Assembly: GCF_015689335.1 (NCBI RefSeq)
Contig: NZ_CP065053.1
Location: forward strand, 4,960,001-5,024,000
Direction: 5' to 3'
Length of the DNA: 64,000 nt
DNA from: Massilia antarctica
GTDB taxonomy: Bacteria; Pseudomonadota; Gammaproteobacteria; Burkholderiales; Burkholderiaceae_D
A model generated the notes under the pieces. The model ran no database searches. It worked only from the letters and a program-made list of their open reading frames with translations, and was not told the origin of the DNA. The number at the start of each line of letters is the position of its first letter. Positions within the stretch are counted from its first letter, which is position 1. This document shows positions 26,809-34,460 of the stretch, piece after piece. The translations under genes were made by a program, and so were the position numbers.

Positions 26809-27906
26809 CTACAAACTGGCCAGCTCGCCCCAGATCTGCTTCATCGGAAAGCGTAACTTCGCATGGTCTTCATGCAGGGCTTCCGCGATCGCGCAGCCGG
26901 GCTGGCTGGTCAGGCGCTGCTGCGCCTCGGGCAAGGTCTTGCCGTCGGCCGCGCGCAGCACGTGCACCGCCAGCCCCGCGCCGTCCTCGTCGCGTCGCGC
27001 CACCACGCCCAGCTCCCCGTTCTCCAGCCGCACCAGGGTGCCGGGCGGATAGGCGCCGATCTGCGTGGCGAAATGCCCGAGCACGATCTGGTCGTAGGGC
27101 ATCTCGTTACCTGCGCATAAGCGTTGCAGGGCCACCGGCGGCAGCAGGGAGCGCCGGTAATTGCGCGCCGAGACAAAGGCGCAATAGCGGTCGGCCAGCC
27201 CGATCAGCTTGGCGTTTTGCGAAATCTCGTCGCCCAGCTTGCCGGCCGGATAACCGCTGCCATCGTCATTTTCGTGATGCATCAGCACCAGGTCGAGCCA
27301 GGCGTCGTCGCTGACGCCGGCAAAGCGCAGCATGTCGACGCTGGCCGAGGGATGGCGCCGCACCAGCGCCCGTTCTTCGTGCGACAGCGCGCCATCCTTG
27401 TTCTGGAACAGTTCGGCCTGGCGTACCATGCCCACGTTCATGCTCAGGGCGGCGGCCGTGATCACCAGCACTTCGGCCGGTGTCTTGAGCATGGCGCGCG
27501 CGATCAGGCAAGCGACGACGGCCGCCTCGGTGCAATGACGCACGGCATAGGCGCCGGCGATCTGGTTGAGGAAAATGGCGGCCAGGGCGATGTCGGCACC
27601 GCGTTCGACGGTGGCGATCAGGTCTTCGGCGATGGCGCGCAGTTCGCGGTCGGCGCTGCCCTGGTCGCGCAAGTCCATCAGGGTGCGTTCGAGGCGGCGG
27701 TTGATCTGGTTCAGCGATTGCAGCACCGACACCGGCGACGAGGCTTCGGCGTACAGGCCGGCTTCGATCCAGTCGTCCAGCTGGCCGGGCGCGAGGACCT
27801 GGCCTTTTTGCAGCAGCGGACGGTTCGACGAGGGCGTGCTGAAAATATCCCAGCGCAGCGGTTCGCCGAATGCCAGATCTGCCAGGGTGATGCGCCTGAT
27901 TGCCAT
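26809..27906 (-). CDS. Degenerate HD-GYP domain protein (HD dyad lost)
   Basis: 365 residues from the ATG at 27906. The HD-GYP domain covers about 120-300. The GYP half is intact (HHENDDGSGYP at 210-220), as are the upstream His (~124) and the HP site (RHPSASVDM). The catalytic HD dyad of the usual LLHDIGK segment is replaced (ALSMNVGM at ~153-160), so two metal ligands are missing and c-di-GMP hydrolysis is doubtful. A C-terminal domain (~300-365) includes RLENGELGVVARRDEDGAG, a strand pattern common after HD-GYP domains. It may bind c-di-GMP without cutting it. It is close to the MSHA locus but has a separate transcript. Confidence 0.82.
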   Translation of the reverse strand: MAIRRITLADLAFGEPLRWDIFSTPSSNRPLLQKGQVLAPGQLDDWIEAGLYAEASSPVSVLQSLNQINRRLERTLMDLRDQGSADRELRAIAEDLIATVERGADIALAAIFLNQIAGAYAVRHCTEAAVVACLIARAMLKTPAEVLVITAAALSMNVGMVRQAELFQNKDGALSHEERALVRRHPSASVDMLRFAGVSDDAWLDLVLMHHENDDGSGYPAGKLGDEISQNAKLIGLADRYCAFVSARNYRRSLLPPVALQRLCAGNEMPYDQIVLGHFATQIGAYPPGTLVRLENGELGVVARRDEDGAGLAVHVLRAADGKTLPEAQQRLTSQPGCAIAEALHEDHAKLRFPMKQIWGELASL

Positions 27907-27928
27907 GATGATGTTCCAGCCTGGTGAA

Positions 27929-29086
27929 TCACAGTCTTGCGAGGCGCTCCAGCGCCAGGCGCAAGGTTTCGTCTTTCTTGGCGAAGCAAAAACGCACAAT
28001 GCCGGACTCCCGGCCCTGGCTGTAAAACGCCGAGACGGGAATGGCGGCGACCTTGATGTCGGTGGTCAGCCATTGTGCAAAATCCGACTCCAGTATAGGC
28101 GAAATCGCCTCATACTTGACGCACTGAAAATAAGTTCCGTCGGCTGGCAACAACGTGAAGCGCGAGCCTTTCAGGCCGTCGCGGAACAGGTCGCGCTTGC
28201 GCTGGTAAAACGCGGGCAGGTCGCGGTACGGGGCCGGATCGGCCATGTAGGTGGCCAGGCCGTGCTGCATCGGCGTGTTGACGCTGAAGACATTGTATTG
28301 GTGGACTTTGCGGAACTCCGCCATCAGGCTGGCGGGCGCGGCGACGTAGCCGATTTTCCAGCCGGTCACGTGGTAAGTCTTGCCGAAACTCGATACCACG
28401 AAGCTGCGCTCGGCCAGTTCCGGATAGCGGCATACCGACTCGTGACCCGCGCCGTCGTAGACCATGTGTTCGTAGACTTCGTCCGACAAAATCAATATGT
28501 CGCTGCCGCGCACGATGTCGGCCAGGGCGTGCAGGTCGGGCGCGCGCAGGATCGAGCCGGTCGGGTTGTGCGGGGTGTTGATGACGATCAGGCGCGTGCG
28601 CGGGGTGACGGCCGCGGCGATGCGGTCCCACGGCACGCTGTAGCCTTGCTCGCCGAGCTGCATGGCGACCGGCACTGGCACGCCGCCGGCCAGGGTGATG
28701 GCGGGCAGGTAGCTGTCGTAGGCCGGTTCGATGACGATCACTTCGTCGCCGGGGTGCACGCAGCACAGGATGGCGGTGGTCAAGGCCTGGGTGGCACCGG
28801 CGGTGACGGTGATCTCGCTGGCGGGGTTGTATTGTGCGCCGTAGAGGGCGGCAATCTTGGCGGAGATAGCTTCGCGCAAGGCGGGCACGCCGGTCATCAT
28901 CGGATACTGGTTGTGACCGGCGCGCATGGCCGTGTCGACATGATCGAGCAGGGCAGGGTCGCAGGCGAAATCGGGAAAGCCCTGGCCCAGGTTGACCGCG
29001 CCATGCTCGCTGGCCAGCGCCGACATCAGCGAAAAGACGGTGGTGCCGACGGCGGGCAGGCGGGTATGCAGGACGGGAGTGGACAT
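27929..29086 (-). CDS. PLP-dependent aminotransferase (methionine aminotransferase type)
   Basis: 385 residues, fold type I class I/II aminotransferase. Seen are the N-terminal NLGQGFPDFACDP, the cofactor site TAGATQALTTAIL, NTPHNPTGS, the Asp of LSDEVYEHMVYD and the Schiff-base Lys in SSFGKTYHVTGWKIGY. The layout matches YbdL-type methionine aminotransferases, which transaminate Met and aromatic residues with 2-oxo acids. Substrate specificity cannot be read from sequence alone. The HD-GYP-like gene follows 22 bp downstream on the same strand. Confidence 0.9.
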   Translation of the reverse strand: MSTPVLHTRLPAVGTTVFSLMSALASEHGAVNLGQGFPDFACDPALLDHVDTAMRAGHNQYPMMTGVPALREAISAKIAALYGAQYNPASEITVTAGATQALTTAILCCVHPGDEVIVIEPAYDSYLPAITLAGGVPVPVAMQLGEQGYSVPWDRIAAAVTPRTRLIVINTPHNPTGSILRAPDLHALADIVRGSDILILSDEVYEHMVYDGAGHESVCRYPELAERSFVVSSFGKTYHVTGWKIGYVAAPASLMAEFRKVHQYNVFSVNTPMQHGLATYMADPAPYRDLPAFYQRKRDLFRDGLKGSRFTLLPADGTYFQCVKYEAISPILESDFAQWLTTDIKVAAIPVSAFYSQGRESGIVRFCFAKKDETLRLALERLARL

Positions 29087-29393
29087 GGAGCGTTCGGATA
29101 GTGAAGGGAATAACTATTCTAGCGCAGGCGCAGGCGCGGGCGGCCGGTGCTGGCCTGCCTTATTCGCCGGGGCGGTCGACAGCAGGGCTGTCGAATGTCC
29201 CATGCCGACCGGCTTGAGCTGAAGTCGACAATGCTTTATGAGCAGGTTCCTGGAAGTCGCCGTTTCTTGATTGTTTTTTGAAATTCTCTCGGCGATCTCA
29301 TTATTGCGGTTTCACCTGGCTCAGCGAGTTCAATAATCTCAATCGCTAGTCGCTTCCTGGCCATGCATCAAGGATAGTTCCACTGGGGAGTCC
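29087..29393. other. Non-coding stretch upstream of the MITE
   Basis: I see no gene here. It contains an 8-bp hairpin at 29176-29194 (TCGACAGC-AGG-GCTGTCGA) without a T tract and is clearly AT-richer from ~29220 on. It must contain the promoter of the aminotransferase gene near its left end. Confidence 0.5.
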
Positions 29394-29402
29394 ACTTCAG
29401 GC

Positions 29403-29610
29403 CATATCGTTATACACATCTTTTTTCATTAACAAAATCAGTGACTTGCAGCGGCCTTGCTCCGGTCGCCACCAGCATGGGCGAACGCAGAAATGATGCG
29501 ACTGATGCCAAACGCCCACATTTCTGCCTAATTTTTGGGCAAAATTTCATGAAAATCGCCGCTCTGGGCTCAAGTAGCGCTGAGCGGGAAAAGATGTGTA
29601 TAACGGTATG
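29403..29610. mobile_element. 208-bp MITE with 22-bp terminal inverted repeats and 9-bp target duplication
   Basis: The left end 29403-29424 and right end 29589-29610 are inverted repeats with a single mismatch at position 5. The core CGTTATACACATCTTTT is matched perfectly on the other side. The element is flanked on both sides by ACTTCAGGC (29394-29402 and 29611-29619), a perfect 9-bp direct repeat of the kind left by a transposase. It has no coding capacity. A 9-bp duplication fits elements mobilised by, for example, IS4- or IS256-like transposases. The helper is not in the window. It landed at the stop codon of the gene remnant at 29614. Confidence 0.9.
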
Positions 29611-29613
29611 ACT

Positions 29614-29805
29614 TCAGGCTCGCCTCCTGCCACTCGATTCATGGCGCGTGATCCTTACGATCGCCCCGCTATTCATATGCATCTGCGCCAGAATTTTATC
29701 GCTAAAAATCCCCTCAATCGTCACGTAGTTGCCATTCAAAGCCCTGATTTTTTCAGCTGCCAAACCCAGCTTGTCGAATGTTGTGGTATCTAATTTCAGC
29801 CACAA
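29614..29805 (-). pseudogene. 3' remnant of a small secreted-protein gene (paralogue at 43622)
   Basis: 63 codons read on the minus strand. LNGNYVTIEGIFSDKILAQM and the following VRITRHES align with LSGGYVLVEGIFSAKERGHF and VTRIQSWE at the C-terminus of the intact protein at 43622-44014. The signal peptide and first half of that family are absent, so this is a 5'-truncated copy. Its stop codon lies within the 9-bp target duplication of the MITE, so the MITE insertion itself did not shorten it. Confidence 0.65.
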
Positions 29806-30013
29806 GCAATTTTTTTAAGATGCAGGAAATGGCTTTGATGCGGCGTTATGTCGACAAGAAAGTCAAGCGCCGCAAGGCTTTCTGCTTTGGCCTTTCAACA
29901 CATTGGACAGCATATCGAGACTGAGCGAACTCACCCGCTCGCCGCACATTTGGTGAACATGGTGGCCCGAACGCGTCGCTGAATACTCACAGATTGTTGC
30001 GAAAAAATAAATC

Positions 30014-30043
30014 TTGACAAGAATGGCGATCATTATCATTATC
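30014..30043 (+). promoter_or_regulatory. Promoter with overlapping Fur-box-like site, RTX gene 1
   Basis: A perfect -35 (TTGACA, 30014-30019) and a CATTAT -10 (30037-30042) are 17 bp apart. Overlapping the spacer and -10 is a 19-bp site (30025-30043) which, on the minus strand, reads GATAATGATAATGATCGCC, matching 15 of 19 positions of the Fur consensus. Repression by Fur with iron is inferred. Confidence 0.6.
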
Positions 30044-30179
30044 ACATTTATGCCTGTAAAGACATCATGCGGGTACGCAGCGAGCTGCACCTATGCGCGT
30101 CCACGCAGCGAACAAGCCATCATCGCAATTCCGGATGAGGATTTTTGATTATTATTTTTAAAAAAGGACGATTATTAAA

Positions 30180-30716
30180 ATGGCTAAATTTTGGTATGGT
30201 AGCGAGTCCGACGATCATTTTACTGGCGATAATTTCGACGAAACGATGATAGGGAACAGCGGCAACGACACTCTCGAAGGCTTGGGCGGCAACGATTATC
30301 TGTCCGGAGGCTACGGCAACGATATACTTGATGGTGGCTTCGGAAATGACAATCTGAATGGCGGCAAGGGAAGCGACATTATCCTGGGTGGCGACGGTAA
30401 CGACGCCATCTGCGGCGGTAGTGGCAGCGATGTCGATCGTTTATCAGGTGGACGCGGCGCGGATACCTTTGATTTTTACGACTGGGGTCATGGCAGAACC
30501 GATATCATCACGGATTTTAATTTTGCCGAAGGTGACGTTCTTCGGATCTTTCACGGAACGGTTGGAAGCAATGATGATGGACTGGTTGTCTTCGACCAGA
30601 TGTTGCAAGTGGGCGGCGATACGATATTAAAGGAGGGTAGCGCCACTATTCAATTAATTGGCGTTGACCTGAACGCGTTGATCGCCTCGGGCAGCATTCA
30701 TTATTTGCCTACTTAG
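30180..30716 (+). CDS. Small RTX calcium-binding protein, copy 1
   Basis: 178 residues. Residues ~20-95 contain about eight nonapeptide repeats of the GGxGxDxUx type (GLGGNDYLS, GGYGNDILD, GGFGNDNLN, GGKGSDIIL), which bind Ca2+ as a beta-roll. The C-terminal half (TDIITDFNFAEGDVLRI and after) resembles the region following RTX arrays in proteins exported by type I secretion, which use no N-terminal signal. No type I transporter is in the window. There is no catalytic domain, so it is nearly a bare RTX module. AGGA precedes the ATG by about 12 bp. It is nearly identical to the copy at 31163. Confidence 0.88.
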   Translation: MAKFWYGSESDDHFTGDNFDETMIGNSGNDTLEGLGGNDYLSGGYGNDILDGGFGNDNLNGGKGSDIILGGDGNDAICGGSGSDVDRLSGGRGADTFDFYDWGHGRTDIITDFNFAEGDVLRIFHGTVGSNDDGLVVFDQMLQVGGDTILKEGSATIQLIGVDLNALIASGSIHYLPT

Positions 30717-30836
30717 CGTCAAAGTTCCGCATGCCTGATTCCGGTTGAATTGCTTTTTGCGCAAGTGCGAGACGGGAAATTCGACGCCAGGCACAGGCTG
30801 ATCGTTGTGCGCAGGAATGCGTCGGCGGGGGAGCTG

Positions 30837-30893
30837 TCAGGCTTGAGCGGCCGGCTCCGCAGCCGCCAGCTTGACCCTGGCTTCGGGCAGCAT
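30837..30893 (-). pseudogene. C-terminal remnant of the PIN-domain gene
   Basis: On the minus strand this reads MLPEARVKLAAAEPAAQA and a TGA stop, matching the last 18 codons of the PIN gene at 32102 (MLPEAWVKLTAAEPAAQT). It was carried along by the tandem duplication and has no start or domain of its own. Confidence 0.8.
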
Positions 30894-31003
30894 GGGAGGA
30901 CGTGAACGAACTCACCCACTCGTCGCTCATTTGGTGAATATGATGCCCCAAATGCATCGCTGAACGCTCACAAATTGTTGCGAAAAATATATTCGACAAG
31001 AAT

Positions 31004-31022
31004 AACGACAATTATCATTATG
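31004..31022 (-). promoter_or_regulatory. Weaker Fur-box-like site upstream of RTX gene 2
   Basis: Read on the minus strand, CATAATGATAATTGTCGTT matches 13 of 19 Fur consensus positions and is the homologue of the site at 30025. The -10 CATTAT (31016-31021) is kept, but the TTGACA -35 of copy 1 is changed to TTCGACA by one extra base. The two copies may therefore differ in expression. Confidence 0.45.
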
Positions 31023-31162
31023 GCATATCTGCCTGAGAAAGCATCATGGGGTACGAAACGAACTGCAACCTATGGGCCTTCACGCAGCGAACAAGCCATC
31101 GGCATCGCATTGCCGGATAAGGATTTTTGATTATTATTTCTAACAGGAAAACGATTATTAAA

Positions 31163-31699
31163 ATGGCTAAACTTTGGTATGGTAGCGAGTCCGACGATCA
31201 TTTCACGGGCGATAATTTCGACGATAAGATGATAGGAAATAGCGGCAACGACATTCTCGAAGGCTTGGGCGGCGACGATTATCTGTCCGGAGGCTACGGC
31301 AACGATACGCTTGATGGCGGCTTCGGAGATGATGATCTGAATGGCGGCAAGGGAAGCGACATCATCCAGGGTGGCGACGGTAACGACGCCATCTGCGGCG
31401 GTAGCGGCAGTGATGTCGACCGTTTATCAGGTGGACACGGCGCGGATATTTTTAGGTTTTACGACTGGGGTCATGGTAGAACCGATATCATCACCGATTT
31501 TAATTTTGCCGAAGGTGACGTTCTTCGTATCCTTCACGGAACGGTTGGAAGCAATGATGACGGACTGGTTGTCTTCGACCAGATGTTGCAAGTTGGCGGC
31601 GATACGATCTTAAGGGAGGGCGGCGCCACTATTCAATTGATTGGAGTTGGTCTGAACGCGTTGATCGCCTCGGGCAGCATTCATTACGAGCCTACTTAG
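31163..31699 (+). CDS. Small RTX calcium-binding protein, copy 2
   Basis: 178 residues from the ATG at 31163. It has the same length as copy 1 and differs at about 20 positions (for example DFYDWG to FRFYDWG, NDNLN to DDDLN). The nonapeptide array has more Asp (GLGGDDYLS, GGFGDDDLN), which leaves the Ca2+-binding pattern intact. The changes are conservative and the frame is intact, so both copies appear functional. A longer frame starting at 31127 runs through the leader and is rejected. Confidence 0.88.
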   Translation: MAKLWYGSESDDHFTGDNFDDKMIGNSGNDILEGLGGDDYLSGGYGNDTLDGGFGDDDLNGGKGSDIIQGGDGNDAICGGSGSDVDRLSGGHGADIFRFYDWGHGRTDIITDFNFAEGDVLRILHGTVGSNDDGLVVFDQMLQVGGDTILREGGATIQLIGVGLNALIASGSIHYEPT

Positions 31700-32101
31700 C
31701 GCCAAAGTTCCGCATGCCTGATTCCGGTCGAGTTATTTTTTGTGCAAATACGAGACGGGGAAATTCGACGCCAGGCACAGGCTGACGCTCGTGCGCAGGC
31801 TCCGCGGCCAAGCGTCCACCGGAGCGAGCGGGGTGTTGTGCCACTCATCGATGCGGATGAGCGCCCCGTTTCGCTGCTTCCATCAAAGGGGACATTCCAC
31901 GGCGCTACCTCGCGCTGTGCCGGCCCGTGCATGATCGAAGGGATGTTTCCACGAATTGCCTGGCGGCCGATGCCGCCATGCTCATGGAATAAACCTGGCA
32001 AGAACAATTTTTTACTGTCCAGTCAGTCCCACAACGGACAGGCAATGCGCGTGAAATCCGGGTGCGTTGCGCGCTGATTCGGCAGGCGCCGGCGGGAGTT
32101 G

Positions 32102-32563
32102 TCAGGTTTGAGCGGCCGGTTCCGCAGCTGTCAGCTTGACCCAGGCCTCGGGCAGCATGATGCGGAACATGCCCGCCTGCGCCGTCTTGCGCGCCAGTTT
32201 CAGTAGCGCCTTGTCCTTGGTAATGAGGATATCGGCGCTCGCATCGCGCGCCAGTTCCAGGAATTTCTGGTCGTCGCGGTCGGTGCAGACCGGCAGGCGC
32301 ACCGGTTTGGTGTCCGGCGCGACGACGGCGATCAAGGCGTCGAAGCGCGCCGCCGCAAGCGGGCGGCTCGCTTCGTCGAGCGGCAGGTGCTTGTAGTGCA
32401 GCACCACCAGATATTCCTCGCGACAATCGGCGCGGGTGACGGCCTCGACCGCGCCACGCTCGATGGCGGCCAGCAGGCTGGCCCAGCGCGGATCGTGGAA
32501 GACGAACAGGTCGAGGCAGACATTGGTGTCGAGCACGATGCGTTTGGCTGGAGCGGGTATCAT
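32102..32563 (-). CDS. PIN-domain protein, putative toxin-antitoxin toxin
   Basis: 153 residues from the ATG at 32563. The PIN fold is marked by VLDTNVCLDLFVFHDPR (first Asp), the central E of REEYLVVL, and TDRDDQKFLELARDASADIL followed by TKDKAL (remaining acidic residues). This places it with COG1569-type predicted ribonucleases. No antitoxin gene is next to it. The upstream side is the divergent yaaA gene 37 bp away, and the downstream side is the RTX duplication, so a partner may have been lost. The extension to 32656 lies in the intergenic region and is rejected. Confidence 0.8.
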   Translation of the reverse strand: MIPAPAKRIVLDTNVCLDLFVFHDPRWASLLAAIERGAVEAVTRADCREEYLVVLHYKHLPLDEASRPLAAARFDALIAVVAPDTKPVRLPVCTDRDDQKFLELARDASADILITKDKALLKLARKTAQAGMFRIMLPEAWVKLTAAEPAAQT

Positions 32564-32600
32564 ATTGGTCTGTTTATTCGTAGTAAGTTGATTGAATCTT

Positions 32601-33371
32601 ATGCTGATTGTCTTGTCGCCCGCCAAATCGCTGGACCTTGAAACGCCCCCGACCACCGAACTTCACACCACGCCCGATTTTCTCGACCGTTCCAGCGCGC
32701 TGATCGACGTGCTGCGCCACTATTCGCCGCCCGAGCTGGCCAGCCTGATGCATCTGTCCGATACCCTGGCCGACCTCAACGTCGGCCGCTACGCGAGCTG
32801 GAGCAAGGACACCAGCGAGGCGCGCCAGGCGATCATGGCCTTCAACGGCGACGTCTACGCCGGCTTCGATGCGCGCACCCTCAAGCCGGGCCAGCTCGAT
32901 TATGCGCAGCACAGCGTGCGTATTTTATCCGGGCTGTACGGTGTGCTGCGCCCGCTCGACCTGATTCATCCGCACCGGCTCGAGATGGGCACCAAGCTGG
33001 CCACGCCGCAGGGCAAGGACCTGTACGCGTTCTGGGGTGAAACCGTCACCGGCGCGCTCAATGAGGCGATTGCTGCCAAGGGGGCCAAGGTGCTGGTCAA
33101 TCTGGCGTCGCAGGAATACTTCAAGTCGGTCAAGCCCAAGCTGCTGTCGGTGCCGGTCGTCACCCCCGTGTTCGAGGACTGGAAGGGCGGCAAGTACAAG
33201 ATCATTTCCTTCTTCGCCAAACGGGCGCGCGGGTTGATGGCGCGCTATGCGGCGGTCAAGGGCATTGTCGATGCCGAGAAGCTCAAGAGTTTCAAGGTCG
33301 ATGGCTATGCGTTCGACAAGCATGATTCCGACGACCGCACGTGGGTGTTCAGGCGCAAGGTCGAGGTTTGA
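32601..33371 (+). CDS. yaaA: Peroxide stress protein YaaA
   Basis: 256 residues from the ATG at 32601. It is recognised by the DUF328 opening [17 protein letters not shown], the [20 protein letters not shown] core and the C-terminal [20 protein letters not shown]. YaaA lowers intracellular free iron and protects from H2O2 damage in E. coli. The gene stands alone, diverging from the PIN gene and followed by a repeat and a bidirectional terminator. Confidence 0.95.
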   Translation: MLIVLSPAKSLDLETPPTTELHTTPDFLDRSSALIDVLRHYSPPELASLMHLSDTLADLNVGRYASWSKDTSEARQAIMAFNGDVYAGFDARTLKPGQLDYAQHSVRILSGLYGVLRPLDLIHPHRLEMGTKLATPQGKDLYAFWGETVTGALNEAIAAKGAKVLVNLASQEYFKSVKPKLLSVPVVTPVFEDWKGGKYKIISFFAKRARGLMARYAAVKGIVDAEKLKSFKVDGYAFDKHDSDDRTWVFRRKVEV

Positions 33372-33421
33372 GGCCAATTGCGCGTGATCGCAAATAGCGC
33401 CGAAGGACGTTAACATTAAAA

Positions 33422-33463
33422 CCGTCGCCCCCGCGCCAAGGCGGCACTCGGCGGGGGCGACGG
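33422..33463. repeat. REP-like inverted repeat
   Basis: 13-bp arms CCGTCGCCCCCGC (33422-33434) and complement (33451-33463) surround GCCAAGGCGGCACTCGG. The same central sequence occurs in the element at 39288, and the arm pattern matches the element at 9546. Confidence 0.75.
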
Positions 33464-33508
33464 AATTTAGGTCGACGCGATAAGGGGCGACGTGCTACTG
33501 GCGCCAAC

Positions 33509-33535
33509 AAAAAACCGGGTCTCCCCGGTCTTTTT
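33509..33535. terminator. Bidirectional intrinsic terminator between yaaA and bamD
   Basis: Stem ACCGGG/CCCGGT (33514-33519, 33524-33529) with a 4-base loop has T residues at 33531-33535 on the plus strand and a run of A at 33509-33514, so it can end both the plus-strand yaaA and the minus-strand bamD transcripts. Confidence 0.8.
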
Positions 33536-33552
33536 CATTTTCCTCAATGCAA

Positions 33553-34407
33553 TCAGCGGGCCGGACGGTTTGACCTGGCCCAGAACTTCCACCACGATTT
33601 GCCGCTGGCGTTCGGGTCGAGGAACTTGCTGTTCGGGTAGTTGCGCACGAAAATGCGCTTGGTGTCGTCGCGCAGCTCCGGCATGCCCAGCTTGTCGTAG
33701 TTGCGCATCATCAGGAACAGCGCTTCTTCGCGCGCCGGCGCATCCTGGTAGTCCGATACCGCCGCCATCGCACGGTTCAGCGACGCAAGATACGCGCCGC
33801 GATCGTGGTAGTAGTTGGCAACGTGCACTTCGTACTGCGCCATCGCATTCACCAGATACTTCATGCGGGCAATCGAATCCGCCGCGTAGATGCTCTCAGG
33901 GAACTTGTCGACCAGGGCCTTGAAGGCGGCGAACGCTTCGCGCGTCGCTTTCGGGTCGCGTTCGGTCGGGTCTTGCTCGTAGACGAAGCTCAGGAAGCCG
34001 ATCTGGTCGTTGAAGTTGATCAGCCCGCGCAGGTAGTACATGTAGTCGACGTTGGCATGGTTCGGGTGCAGCTTGATGAAGCGCTCCACCGCCGCCAGCG
34101 CCTGCGCCTGGTCCTGGCTCTTGTAGTAGGCGTAGGCGATTTCCATCTGCGCCTGCACTGCATAATTGCCGAACGGGTAGTTGGTTTCGAGGCGCTCGAA
34201 CAGCTTGATTGCCGCCTCGTAGTGGCCACCGGCCATTTCTTCGCGTGCCTCAGCGTATAATTTCGTCACCGGCCAGTTTTTGGTCTCGTCGGTTTTTTCC
34301 GGCAACAAGCTGCAAGCGGACAAACCGAGCAGAAGAGAAGCAGCAACGGTAGTAGCAACAGTACGGGCAACAACACGCGATAATTTTTTTTGCATAACTT
34401 TTTGCAA
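33553..34407 (-). CDS. bamD: Outer-membrane protein assembly factor BamD
   Basis: 284 residues. A signal peptide with lipobox (LLGLSAC-SLLP) makes it a lipoprotein. The TPR-like body begins NWPVTKLYAEAREEMAGGHY and has the conserved RLETNYPFGNYAVQAQMEIA and ERDPKATREAFAAFKALVDKF stretches of BamD/ComL. It is an essential partner of BamA in beta-barrel insertion. It diverges from rluD with only 53 bp between them. A conserved bamD-rluD head-to-head order is known in many proteobacteria. Confidence 0.96.
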   Translation of the reverse strand: MQKVMQKKLSRVVARTVATTVAASLLLGLSACSLLPEKTDETKNWPVTKLYAEAREEMAGGHYEAAIKLFERLETNYPFGNYAVQAQMEIAYAYYKSQDQAQALAAVERFIKLHPNHANVDYMYYLRGLINFNDQIGFLSFVYEQDPTERDPKATREAFAAFKALVDKFPESIYAADSIARMKYLVNAMAQYEVHVANYYHDRGAYLASLNRAMAAVSDYQDAPAREEALFLMMRNYDKLGMPELRDDTKRIFVRNYPNSKFLDPNASGKSWWKFWARSNRPAR

Positions 34408-34460
34408 GAGAGTATTAACTGAGATTCAACGAAAGGCTGATTATAGCCGATGGGACTGCT

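Larger units (their letters stand above)
29911..30893 (+). repeat. Tandem duplication, unit A (RTX gene with flanks)
   Basis: This unit holds ~270 bp of upstream DNA, the first RTX gene, its downstream flank and the last ~57 bp of the PIN gene. The same order recurs in unit B (30891-32158). The junction is at GGRCAGCAT, which occurs in both the upstream flank (29905-29913) and the PIN gene end, so the duplication probably arose by recombination at this short homology. The 446-bp gap 30717-31162 is entirely made of duplication material. Confidence 0.8.
30891..32158 (+). repeat. Tandem duplication, unit B (RTX gene with flanks, interrupted downstream)
   Basis: This is the second unit, matching unit A from its upstream flank through the RTX gene and ~100 bp beyond. 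Then about 280 bp (roughly 31800-32080) is present here but absent from unit A, before homology resumes at the PIN gene end. I see no gene in the 402-bp gap 31700-32101. The extra segment is either an insertion here or a deletion in A. Confidence 0.75.

Noticed and set aside
29863..30090. Minus-strand small reading frame before RTX copy 1 as a gene
   Set aside because: No ribosome site and no sequence feature; it overlaps the promoter and Fur-like site and is part of the duplicated flank.
30709..31011. Minus-strand 100-codon frame in the gap between the two RTX genes
   Set aside because: It crosses the duplication junction and contains the PIN-gene remnant out of frame, with no domain. It is chance.
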